A DNA stretch of 43,270 nt from Oscillospiraceae bacterium (GCA_009780985.1 WQYZ01000012.1:1-43270), one strand, 5' to 3'. Shown: positions 33,763-41,090, counted from the first letter of the stretch. A program made the numbers and translations. The notes: a model not told the origin generated them from the letters alone.

Positions 33763-34737
33763 TTAACGTAATTCATCTGCCAGAACGTCTACATTTTCAT
33801 AAAGCCAATTCGTGACATTAATAATCAAGTCGCGTATAGGTTTATACGCATTGGGAATATTATCGTATTCAGCCGGATTATAATTCCATATCATATGCTG
33901 AAAATAAAATACATATGGCATCATTTCTATATCATAATCGTTCAAAGGAAAATATTTCAAGTAATTATTTATATACCGTTTCAGTCCGTCGCTGTTAATC
34001 TCACCGTTGCCGCACTCAGGAGCGGCAAAAACATATGACCTTATTACCTCAAAGCAAATAGGCATTCTGCACGCCGAAGTCCAGTCAATCACTGTAAGAT
34101 TTTCGCCGTCAGTAATTATCTGTCCCATATGAAAATCTGCGTGCGAATTAGAGTATGTCAATCTATTTATGTTAATATCGAACTTTGCCACCCGTTCCAA
34201 ATACCGCACACGCTCTTCCAAATCAGAAATCAACTGCTTATCTTTTTGCGTAGTTATTGCCTCGTTTAATTTTTCGGTATAATGGTCTTTCAAATAATTT
34301 ATAATGTTTTTGTTAAGGAAATGGTCGCTCATGACCGATTTTAATTCGCCGTAATTTTTAAGAACATCGTGAACTTTGCCGATTGTTACCGCCAATTTTT
34401 CTAAAAACCATTCAGTCGCGGTATTTACTTTCCAAGTTCTGCCTTCGATGAATTCCTGAATATGAAATTGCATATCTTCTGTTTCGACATGATACATTCC
34501 GCCGCTTGTCTTTAACAGCCTTGGCACGCTGATTCCGTTGTCATACAAATATTTTGTCAAATGTCCTTCCTGTTCCATATCATGGTCGCCAAGATGAAGC
34601 GTTTTAACGACATATTTTCCTTTATTCGTTTGCATAGTATAAATTTCGCAAAACTGCCCCTCGATTAATTGTAAATCTTTCACTTCCAAATCATAGTTAT
34701 CCGAAATTAATTTGTTTAACATTATATTATCTGACAT
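33763..34737 (-). CDS. APH-family phosphotransferase (CotS-like)
   Basis: A 324-residue kinase-fold protein. KYVVKTL holds the N-lobe Lys; SNSHADFHMGQII is the catalytic loop with Asp201, but the usual Asn is Gln206; LTVIDWTSA holds the metal Asp218. The HADFHxGQ form resembles the CotS/spore-coat and other non-aminoglycoside branches. The ATG overlaps the preceding acyltransferase gene by 11 nt, so the two are translationally linked. It could modify an antibiotic or a cell metabolite; the altered Asn makes classic aminoglycoside kinase activity less certain. Confidence 0.83.
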   Translation of the reverse strand: MSDNIMLNKLISDNYDLEVKDLQLIEGQFCEIYTMQTNKGKYVVKTLHLGDHDMEQEGHLTKYLYDNGISVPRLLKTSGGMYHVETEDMQFHIQEFIEGRTWKVNTATEWFLEKLAVTIGKVHDVLKNYGELKSVMSDHFLNKNIINYLKDHYTEKLNEAITTQKDKQLISDLEERVRYLERVAKFDININRLTYSNSHADFHMGQIITDGENLTVIDWTSACRMPICFEVIRSYVFAAPECGNGEINSDGLKRYINNYLKYFPLNDYDIEMMPYVFYFQHMIWNYNPAEYDNIPNAYKPIRDLIINVTNWLYENVDVLADELR

Positions 34738-35629
34738 TATTTCCCTCCCTTAATCTGAATCCTCCGCCGCACTGCATTATGCCGTCTGATAAAACATACT
34801 CTACGAGTTTTTTTCTCAAACGCGTATCCGTCGGTGCGTCTTTTATATTATCTTTTGTTATATTGACGAAAACATGGTCAAGCCCGTCATAATTCTCCCA
34901 GTATCTGGTTACTGTAAAGAGACTCTGAAATTTCAGGATATTGCTGTCAGACAGCAGCAATTTTCCAAATGCGGGATCAAACAGCCACGAAAAACAGCCG
35001 AATGCTTTGAAATCAAAATTTAACACTTTCGGGAAAAATTCTTTTGCAATTTCAAAAGATTCAAAGCAAGCGGATTCGTCCAATCTTCCGCCGCGCGGAA
35101 TGTGAACGCTCAGAAAAGGGTCTCCCATTTTTAATCCGATTTGTAATGCTGTCGGCGTCAAATGCCAGTCGATAATATACGCGATTTCAAACACCAACCT
35201 GCCGAGCCTGAACATTCTGCCGCGCAGATGATGTATAAGCCAACTATACCCGTCAAATCCCCATTCATTCCCCTCTTCGTGATGTTGGTTTATACTGATG
35301 GATAATTCGGTTATTGTCGCGATTAATATATCGCGCGGAATCATTTTTTCTTTGTATAATTTCTCCATGTCCTCGATTGCCAGAGTATATACAAATGCTC
35401 CGAACTGCGCCGATTTATCTTTAAATTCTTCATTGACGGCGGAGTATATTTCATCGGGGTTTGTGGAATCAAACGATATGTTTGCGATTTTGTTTTTAAT
35501 TTTCAGGGCTTCGGAAAGCATATTTTCATCTGCGCATATTTTTTTTGCGGCTTCGCTCAGGACTTCCCTGCCGTCCTCGCATAAATTGTAGTATTCAAGA
35601 TACTTTTCAAATTTTTCTAATTCGTTAAT
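34727..35629 (-). CDS. GNAT_C-type acyltransferase-domain protein
   Basis: About 300 residues. NELEKFEKYLEYYNLCEDGRE begins an N-terminal helical region; WLIHHLRGRMFRLGRLVFEI, GDPFLSVHIPRGGRLDESACFESFEIAKEFFP, FKAFGCFSWLFDPAFGKLL and SNILKFQSLF match the GNAT-like C-terminal (PF18164-type) acyltransferase family as remembered. The start is uncertain. GGGAGG (35639-35644) lies 9 nt before an in-frame ATT (35629) and no ATG fits; the in-frame ATG at 35677 lacks a ribosome site and lies in the terminator-like leader. An ATT start is therefore proposed. First gene downstream of a leader-peptide region. Confidence 0.7.
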   Translation of the reverse strand: MNELEKFEKYLEYYNLCEDGREVLSEAAKKICADENMLSEALKIKNKIANISFDSTNPDEIYSAVNEEFKDKSAQFGAFVYTLAIEDMEKLYKEKMIPRDILIATITELSISINQHHEEGNEWGFDGYSWLIHHLRGRMFRLGRLVFEIAYIIDWHLTPTALQIGLKMGDPFLSVHIPRGGRLDESACFESFEIAKEFFPKVLNFDFKAFGCFSWLFDPAFGKLLLSDSNILKFQSLFTVTRYWENYDGLDHVFVNITKDNIKDAPTDTRLRKKLVEYVLSDGIMQCGGGFRLREGNNVR

Positions 35630-35684
35630 AGTTAAATTCCTCCCATATAAAGTTCGTTTTTTAGAATATTTGGGCATAAAAATA

Positions 35685-35720
35685 CCGCAGAAAGCAGCCC
35701 ACACATGACTATTTCTGCGG
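35685..35720 (-). terminator. Attenuator-like terminator in the leader
   Basis: On the minus strand CCGCAGAAA pairs with TTTCTGCGG around an 18-nt loop and is followed by TATTTTTATG, an intrinsic terminator just before the acyltransferase gene. Upstream stems CACAC/GTGTG (35738-35753) and AAACTCAGC/GCTGAGTTT (35800-35820) could be parts of an antiterminator system. Confidence 0.65.
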
Positions 35721-35868
35721 GAAAGGCATAAAAATAACACACCCTAAAGTGTGCCACTATATCTGTTACAGAACTATAGTATTCACGAAAGGTTACCATA
35801 AACTCAGCAAAGCTGAGTTTTCTACGGCATAGCACAAATACTTTTATATAATTCGCTATCCCGATTAT

Positions 35869-35904
35869 TCAATTTATAATCGACCTCATATTAACTTTTT
35901 CCAT
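35869..35904 (-). CDS. Putative leader peptide (11 aa)
   Basis: An 11-codon ORF, MEKVNMRSIIN, begins 7 nt after a perfect AAGGAG and follows a consensus promoter. It lies upstream of three hairpins and the acyltransferase-kinase genes. Short, well-initiated ORFs in this position are typical of ribosome-mediated attenuation ahead of drug-resistance genes such as tet(M) and ABC-F factors. Its regulatory role is inferred. Confidence 0.6.
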   Translation of the reverse strand: MEKVNMRSIIN

Positions 35905-35977
35905 TTGTACGCTCCTTCTGCTACGCTCTAAACATAGCTGTTTATTTTTGGTCAGAGTAAATCTAAAAGTTTACTTT

Positions 35978-36006
35978 ATATTATCATATAAATAAGATTT
36001 TGTCAA
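35978..36006 (-). promoter_or_regulatory. Promoter of the leader/acyltransferase/kinase unit
   Basis: On the minus strand TTGACA, 17 bp, TAATAT. The transcript would start near 35971, giving a leader of about 330 nt before the acyltransferase gene. Confidence 0.75.
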
Positions 36007-36055
36007 GAGAAAAAAATGAGACTGATAAAATTATTTTTTATCTTTCCAAAATAAA

Positions 36056-36095
36056 AAAAGATTGTCCGCATTTTACGCAGACAATCTTGGTATTT
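36056..36095 (-). terminator. Terminator of the MerR-VOC gene
   Basis: On the minus strand AAGATTGTCTGC pairs with GCGGACAATCTT (one mismatch) and is followed by T7, about 75 nt after the MerR-type gene stop. It separates that transcript from the leader promoter just beyond. Confidence 0.8.
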
Positions 36096-36164
36096 TTATG
36101 TTTTACTTATTTTTATTTCAAAAAGCCGTATCATATAAGTTTTATCGAAAGTGCTATAATATCA

Positions 36165-37022
36165 TCAAACGCACAACATCCAGCTAATACTGTATTTGTC
36201 CGTCACGAATGCAGCCGAAGATGTCCAACCCCAATCTGAATGGAGTTTATAGTCTTTTCCTTCTTTTGTAAGAATGTCATACGCCCTGCGTAAGTCTTCT
36301 TCGGTTTCCAATCGCACACAGCACCCCTGCAATGGATACTTGTCGGCAACGGGTTCTTCTTCCTGCCGCAGCAAGATAAAAAAACCGTTGACTTCTATCC
36401 CAATATGAGCGGCGCCATTCGGATAGTCTTCGGAGACTTTTTCAACTCCAAAAGCTTTGTGATATAATTCATATGCCTCGATAGGCTTACTCACATTAAA
36501 TATGTTATAAAAATGTGGGAGTTTTCTGACTATATCCGGCTTTTTCTCTAATTTCCCCGTGATTTCCAGCAAACGATTAACATTAGACGAATTGCCGTCG
36601 TAATTGATGTTGACAATCTGGGCTTCGATGTCTTTCGCTTTTTCATAGAGCTGCTTCACATCGCTGTCATTACTGAAGTCGGCATCTTTGATTTGGCGTA
36701 TAAACTCTAAAACAATTTCTTTCAATTCATGAAGAAGGGCAACTTCGTCGTCGATATCGTTTACTTTCTTATCCAAAATTTCCAATACGACATTTGAACC
36801 GGAGATATCGAACACACGTCTAATATCTTTGATACTGATGTTCAGCCTGCGCAGGATTAAAATTTGCTCCAGTCGTTTGATTGCGGATTTATCGTATAGC
36901 CGATATGCATAGTCGTCGCTTCGGGTGCTACTTATCAAACCCATATCCTCATAATAACGTAATGACCGCGTCGTTATTGCGTATCTTTCCGATATTTCTG
37001 AAATTTTAATTAATTCGTTCAT
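36165..37022 (-). CDS. MerR-family regulator fused to a VOC/glyoxalase-like domain
   Basis: A 285-residue regulator. Residues 5-75 are the MerR winged helix (KISEISERYAITTRSLRYYEDMGLIS, YRLYDKSAIKRLEQILILRRLNISIKDI). Residues 85-160 are a long coiled coil. Residues 165-285 look like a vicinal-oxygen-chelate (PhnB/glyoxalase-like) domain: FYNIFNVSKPIEAYELYHKAFGVEKV, GAAHIGIEVNGFFILL and DWGWTSSAAFVTDKYSISWML. Such a domain would bind a ligand, possibly a drug as in bleomycin-binding VOC proteins. Its own promoter has the 19-bp spacer of MerR targets, so it is likely autoregulated. Confidence 0.87.
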   Translation of the reverse strand: MNELIKISEISERYAITTRSLRYYEDMGLISSTRSDDYAYRLYDKSAIKRLEQILILRRLNISIKDIRRVFDISGSNVVLEILDKKVNDIDDEVALLHELKEIVLEFIRQIKDADFSNDSDVKQLYEKAKDIEAQIVNINYDGNSSNVNRLLEITGKLEKKPDIVRKLPHFYNIFNVSKPIEAYELYHKAFGVEKVSEDYPNGAAHIGIEVNGFFILLRQEEEPVADKYPLQGCCVRLETEEDLRRAYDILTKEGKDYKLHSDWGWTSSAAFVTDKYSISWMLCV

Positions 37023-37087
37023 AACTTTTTACCTCTTTCGATTATTATTTGTTTAAACATGACTATATATAATTCTTGTTTAAATAT

Positions 37088-37118
37088 ATTATAATATTTT
37101 ACCCAACGTCAAAGTCAA
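37088..37118 (-). promoter_or_regulatory. MerR-type promoter (19-bp spacer)
   Basis: On the minus strand TTGACT and TATAAT are separated by 19 bp. The spacer starts TTGACGTTGGG, with partial dyad symmetry. Over-long spacers of 19-20 bp are the hallmark of promoters activated by MerR proteins through DNA untwisting. It lies about 65 bp upstream of the MerR-type gene. Confidence 0.7.
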
Positions 37119-37540
37119 GAGGGTTTTATAATATTTTCAAAAATATTTTTTAGAATATTATATAATTTTGTATTTATATATCATATCATCAATAACAAAC
37201 GATGTAAAGATAAATCTTATTCTAAGAATATCTTTTACATAAAAAATGCTATATGACCTTTATGAACCGCGCAGATTAGTTTTTTATCGTACTTAAACCC
37301 ATAACTACGATCCCCCCCTTTTTTTACCCCCTAACACGCCTACACACAACGGAAATAGAGATATATAACGTGAAAACATTCTCGAGAAATCGAACGAAAC
37401 GGTAATTAAAGGTACATAATGGACATGTTATATTAATAGTTTAATAAATTATTATTAACATATTTGTACTATGTTTGGTATATAATACTTTTATAAAATA
37501 AAAATATTATAAAAATAAAAAATATACGGAGGATTTTAAT
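37119..37540. other. Non-coding gap
   Basis: About 420 nt without a credible gene. It holds a C7T7 tract at 37312-37325 followed by ACCCCC, and TATAAT at 37481 without a well-spaced -35 (TTAACA is 20 bp away). No hairpin with a T run was seen. Confidence 0.5.
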
Positions 37541-38623
37541 ATGCCGGAACTCACAGGATTCGAGCGCACGAAACTTCTTTTTGACCATAAAAAGCCTGAC
37601 AGGATAGGACTGTATGAACATTTTTGGGGAGATACATATAAAGACTGGTTCGAAAAAGGCAAAATTAAAGAGGGAACTGATTTTACCCTGCATTTTAACT
37701 TTGATATAGCAATGTCCGGGTGGTTCAATTTCGCCGGGGATATGAATTTTCAGCCCGTAGTAGTCGCAGAAGACGAAGACACAATCACGGTAAAAGATCA
37801 GAATTACGCAATTCTTCGCCGTCATAAAAAGCACGACACAACTCCGGAACATGTCGGATTTACGGTAGACTGCCGCGAAAAATGGGAAGAACTGATTAAG
37901 CCGAATATATTCGCCGACCCGAAAAGAATAGACTTCAACGGATACGCAAACGCAAAAAAATATGCCGCCGAGCACGACAAATATTTTATGTGGTCTGGCG
38001 TAAACGTATTTGAGCTTATTCACCCCGTATGCGGTCACGTCAATATGCTCATGGCAATGATTGAAGACCCGGCCTGGGTGCGCGACATGTGTCAGACATA
38101 CGCAAAAGCCACAGTTGGAATGTGGGAGATGCTGTTTGACAAAGAGGGGCTTCCGGACGGCATATTTTTCTATGAAGACATGGGATTCAAGGGCGCGCCG
38201 TTTATGTCGCCCGATATGTACAGGGAATTTATAATGCCCGCGCATGAATTGACGCTTAATTACGCGCACAGCAAAAATCTCAAAGTGATGATGCACTCGT
38301 GCGGATTTGTCGAGCCGCTGCTGCCGCATATGATTGAAGCCGGCATAGACGGATTGCAGGTCATAGAAGTTAAAGCGGGTATGGATCTGCTCAGGATTTT
38401 CAAAAATTTCGGCGATAAAATCGCGCTTATGGGCGGTATCGACGTCCGCACGCTCTATTCCAACGACAAAAAAATAATCGACGCGGAACTCGAAAGTAAA
38501 ATCCCCACGGTCAAACAGGGATACGCGTACTTCCTGCACTCCGATCACTCTATTCCCAAAACGGTCGAGTATGAAACATATAAATATTTCATAGAAAAAG
38601 GGCTTGAATTAGGGAAATATTAA
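37541..38623 (+). CDS. Uroporphyrinogen decarboxylase superfamily protein (MtaA-like)
   Basis: A 360-residue TIM-barrel protein of the UroD superfamily. Blocks visible: FERTKLLFDHKKPDRIGLYEHFWGD, GIFFYEDMGFKGAPFMSPDMYREFIMPAHELTLNYAHSKNLKVMMHSCGFVEPLLPHMIEAGIDGLQVIEVKAGMD and LMGGIDVRTL. The H-x-C type loop (MHSCGF) resembles the cobalamin methyltransferase branch (MtaA/MtbA) more than heme-pathway HemE. CGGAGG before the ATG. Paired with a second member 38 nt downstream. No corrinoid protein gene is nearby, so a methyltransferase role is unproven. Confidence 0.85.
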   Translation: MPELTGFERTKLLFDHKKPDRIGLYEHFWGDTYKDWFEKGKIKEGTDFTLHFNFDIAMSGWFNFAGDMNFQPVVVAEDEDTITVKDQNYAILRRHKKHDTTPEHVGFTVDCREKWEELIKPNIFADPKRIDFNGYANAKKYAAEHDKYFMWSGVNVFELIHPVCGHVNMLMAMIEDPAWVRDMCQTYAKATVGMWEMLFDKEGLPDGIFFYEDMGFKGAPFMSPDMYREFIMPAHELTLNYAHSKNLKVMMHSCGFVEPLLPHMIEAGIDGLQVIEVKAGMDLLRIFKNFGDKIALMGGIDVRTLYSNDKKIIDAELESKIPTVKQGYAYFLHSDHSIPKTVEYETYKYFIEKGLELGKY

Positions 38624-38661
38624 AAATATAAATTTTTATAAAGAACGGGGGATTAAATAAT

Positions 38662-39924
38662 ATGCCAAGTTATGAAAAACAAAAAGAAATTCTGCAAACG
38701 CTCGCGAAAAAGGTCGCGGAAATAAGCGTCCTGCCTATACAGGAAAAAACTTTTGAAGCGTGGAAAGGTTTGAACTCACTCAAACCCGAACGTCCTATGT
38801 TTATGATTGACCAGCTTCCGTGGGGGGAATTAAACAGGGACGGCGAAATGAATCTTGAATGCGAAGACTGGCTTCTGCGCCAGTTTGAATGGAATCTACG
38901 CGAAACCCTCTACAGGTGGAATCACATTCAGGACGACAGGGTTGTCACTGGGACGATAAGAGTGCCCAAAGCTATAAGCAATACCGGCTTCGGCATGTAT
39001 ATAAAAGAAGATGTGATAGCCCAAGCTGAAGGAACAGGCGTTTACAGCCAGCATTATATAGATATTCTCAAAACCGAAGAGGACATAGAAAAAATACAGA
39101 CCCCGAAGATTTCGGAGGATAAAGCCGCGTCAAAACAATGGCTCGAAACGGCGAAAGATATTTTCGGCGGGATTTTAAAAGTAACTCCGGGCGGAATAAA
39201 CGCTGAATACGGTCATGTCTGGGACGTTGTCAGCACATGGCACGGCATTGAGGAGTGCATATTGGATATAATCGACAGACCGGAGTTCATACATAAAATC
39301 ATGGATAAAATGTTCGGACTTTTCCAATATCAGCTGGACGAATACGAGAGGCTTGGGCTTATCGACGTCGGACAGCCGCTCATTCACTGCACGGGCGCAT
39401 ACAGCGACGAAATACCGGGATTCAAAGGCGAAAGCGAAGAAGAACTCGAAAAACTCAGGTATTCCGCAAAAAACATATGGACAATGGGAGCCGCGCAGTT
39501 ATTTTCAATGGTATCCCCTGAAGTTCACGACGAGTTTGAAATTTCGTATCAGATGAAATGGTATGCTCGTTTCGGGCTTGGGTATTACGGCTGTTGCGAA
39601 CCTTTGCACAGGAAAATCCATATTATCGAAAAACTGCCGAATGTACGCAAAATTTCAATGAGCCCGTGGGTCGATATGGAAACAGGCGCGGAAGCTATGG
39701 CGGGACGCTTTGTCTTTTCGAGAAAGCCCAATCCGGCATTTTTGTCAAGCGATACGGCATGGATTCCCGACCTTGTGCGCAAGGATTTGACAGACGCATA
39801 CACAATCGCCGGAAAATACGGCAATCCGTGCGAACTTATACTCAAAGACGTCAGCACGGTCGGCAACAAGCCGGAAAGATTGTGGGAATGGGCGCAGATT
39901 GCAAAAGAAGTCTGCGGGAGATAG
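38662..39924 (+). CDS. UroD-superfamily protein, larger divergent member
   Basis: A 420-residue protein with a UroD/MtaA-like C-terminal half. Landmarks are TPGGINAEYGHVWDVVSTWHGIEECILDIIDRPEFIHKIMDKM, YYGCCEPLHRKIHIIEKLPNVRKISMSPWVDMETGAEAMAGRFVFSRKPNPAF and DVSTVGNKPERLWEWAQIAKEVC. Residues 1-110 form an extra helical part (LKPERPMFMIDQLPWGEL). GGGGGA precedes the ATG. YGCCEP may replace the H-x-C metal loop. Always-paired UroD relatives in gut Clostridia are known to me only as uncharacterised; possible O-demethylation or sugar-linked function cannot be decided. Confidence 0.78.
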   Translation: MPSYEKQKEILQTLAKKVAEISVLPIQEKTFEAWKGLNSLKPERPMFMIDQLPWGELNRDGEMNLECEDWLLRQFEWNLRETLYRWNHIQDDRVVTGTIRVPKAISNTGFGMYIKEDVIAQAEGTGVYSQHYIDILKTEEDIEKIQTPKISEDKAASKQWLETAKDIFGGILKVTPGGINAEYGHVWDVVSTWHGIEECILDIIDRPEFIHKIMDKMFGLFQYQLDEYERLGLIDVGQPLIHCTGAYSDEIPGFKGESEEELEKLRYSAKNIWTMGAAQLFSMVSPEVHDEFEISYQMKWYARFGLGYYGCCEPLHRKIHIIEKLPNVRKISMSPWVDMETGAEAMAGRFVFSRKPNPAFLSSDTAWIPDLVRKDLTDAYTIAGKYGNPCELILKDVSTVGNKPERLWEWAQIAKEVCGR

Positions 39925-39933
39925 GATTTATTG

Positions 39934-40014
39934 CCGTAGGGGCGGAATCTATTTCCGCCCGTTAACCCCCCGATTTTGTTTTATATCGGGCGGATATTGA
40001 ATCCGCTCCTACGG
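39934..40014. repeat. GTAGGGGC-family composite element, copy D
   Basis: Two inverted copies: CCGTAGGGGCGGAATCTATT ... and ... ATTGAATCCGCTCCTACGG. Each half has its own stem (GGGGCGGAA with TTTCCGCCC; CCCGAT with ATCGGG), so the element folds at two levels. It follows the second UroD gene and may serve as its terminator. Confidence 0.8.
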
Positions 40015-40077
40015 ATTCGGATACATTTATTGTATAAATGCGCTATTTTTTGTATTATTCGACCGGATTTACAAAAT

Positions 40078-40110
40078 ACTGTTGACAGTACACAATGTAC
40101 GGTGTATAAT
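40078..40110 (+). promoter_or_regulatory. Promoter with overlapping palindromes for the winged-helix gene
   Basis: TTGACA (40082) and TATAAT (40105) are perfect with a 17-bp spacer. The palindrome TACTGT-TG-ACAGTA covers the -35 and GTACA-CAA-TGTAC fills the spacer. Both would suit a dimeric regulator, probably the winged-helix protein encoded next. Confidence 0.75.
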
Positions 40111-40177
40111 ATAAGCGTACTCTTGCAAGGTATAAAATATAAATTTATTTTATTAAAAAGTATAGGAGAGTTTGTTT

Positions 40178-40885
40178 ATGGACGAAAATAACGATGATTT
40201 TGGTAATCTTATGGATTTACTTAAGCCAAACCCGCAGCAGGAAAATAAAGATGATTTTGACAACATTATGGATTTACTCAAGCCATCGCCGCAGAAAGAA
40301 GAAAAACGAGAAAATTCTGATTCCAAACTTGACGAGATAAAAACCACGCTTCAAAAATTGCAGGACGAAATCACGCAGTTGAAAAAAGAAAAAGAAGATG
40401 TAAAAAACGACGGCAAAGAAGAAGACCCTGCGTTTGATTCTAAACTTACCGGAGTCACAGATTCTGTGGGAAAATATGCGGCTCAGGAAATGAATAAATT
40501 TTTAGATGAAACCGAAATGAAAGCAATTGGTATTTGTATATGTAAATCCAAAATTCCCGGAGGTAGCGGTACAACAATGACAACATCATGTCTCAAATCT
40601 TTCGATGGCATAAGCGAAGAAGGCGTAGCAGCAGCCGTCGAAGTATTCACAAATCCCAGAAGAATCGCTATTCTGAAAGTCTTGATTGCCCAGCCTCTTA
40701 CGGCTACCGGAATCACCCAAAAAACCGGGCTTGTCGGAGGACAGTTATATCACCATTTATCCGCTCTCGAAAATGCAGGGCTAATCGTCAAAGAAGACGA
40801 TATATACAAAGCTGACGGCGGCACATACGGACTGCTTATCAATCTTTATACGGTTGTAGGCGGAATGAAATTGGCGAAGGAATAG
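40178..40885 (+). CDS. Winged-helix (ArsR-like) protein with tandem N-terminal motifs
   Basis: A 235-residue protein. The N-terminus holds two copies of a motif, DDFGNLMDLLKPNPQ and DDFDNIMDLLKPSPQ, 22 residues apart, then a Lys/Glu coiled coil (about 45-80). The C-terminal 90 residues are a winged helix: VEVFTNPRRIAILKVLIAQPLTATGITQKTGLVGGQLYHHLSALENAGLIVKEDDIYK, as in ArsR/helix-turn-helix_20 proteins. TTG 40172 is the track start; AGGAG is 9 nt from ATG 40178, chosen here. It is alone between palindromic elements. I do not recognise the full architecture; a regulator binding a partner through the repeats is inferred. Confidence 0.75.
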   Translation: MDENNDDFGNLMDLLKPNPQQENKDDFDNIMDLLKPSPQKEEKRENSDSKLDEIKTTLQKLQDEITQLKKEKEDVKNDGKEEDPAFDSKLTGVTDSVGKYAAQEMNKFLDETEMKAIGICICKSKIPGGSGTTMTTSCLKSFDGISEEGVAAAVEVFTNPRRIAILKVLIAQPLTATGITQKTGLVGGQLYHHLSALENAGLIVKEDDIYKADGGTYGLLINLYTVVGGMKLAKE

Positions 40886-40888
40886 AGT

Positions 40889-40952
40889 TTTAGATTGTAG
40901 GGGCGGATTCCCGCCGAACGCGTTCGGCGGGAATCCGCCCCTACAATCTAAA
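40889..40952. repeat. Perfect 64-bp palindrome (GTAGGGGC-family copy E)
   Basis: Each 32-bp arm reads TTTAGATTGTAGGGGCGGAT TCCCGCCGAACG when taken from the left, and its exact reverse complement follows without a loop. It begins 3 nt after the winged-helix gene stop. Strong cruciform or RNA hairpin potential; may terminate transcription. Confidence 0.92.
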
Positions 40953-40982
40953 TTATATAAAATTTTACAGTATCAAATTTGC

Positions 40983-41008
40983 GGGCGGAAATGGATTCCG
41001 CCCCTACG
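40983..41008. repeat. GTAGGGGC-family half element, copy F
   Basis: GGGCGGAA and TTCCGCCC around a 5-nt loop, followed by CTACGC: the same half-unit as in copy D in the opposite orientation, 30 bp beyond the perfect palindrome. Confidence 0.7.
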
Positions 41009-41043
41009 CAATCGTAAATTTTTAATTTCACAAAAAATTTTTC

Positions 41044-41072
41044 TTGACAGAATATAAAACTTATGCTATAAT
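41044..41072 (+). promoter_or_regulatory. rplJL promoter
   Basis: TTGACA, 17 bp, TATAAT, both perfect; transcription would start near 41079, just before the L10 leader. Confidence 0.85.
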
Positions 41073-41090
41073 ATTACAAATATTAAAAAT

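Noticed and set aside
35632-35835. Minus-strand ORF of 67 aa in the leader
   Set aside because: Lies over the attenuator-like stems with no ribosome site; explained better as structured leader RNA.
37312-37325. C7T7 tract as a phase-variable repeat
   Set aside because: It is not inside or near a start codon or well-spaced promoter, so no slipped-strand switch can be supported.
37469-38548. Minus-strand ORF of 359 aa
   Set aside because: Antisense shadow of the UroD-superfamily gene; Phe/Val/His-rich with no motif and no ribosome site.
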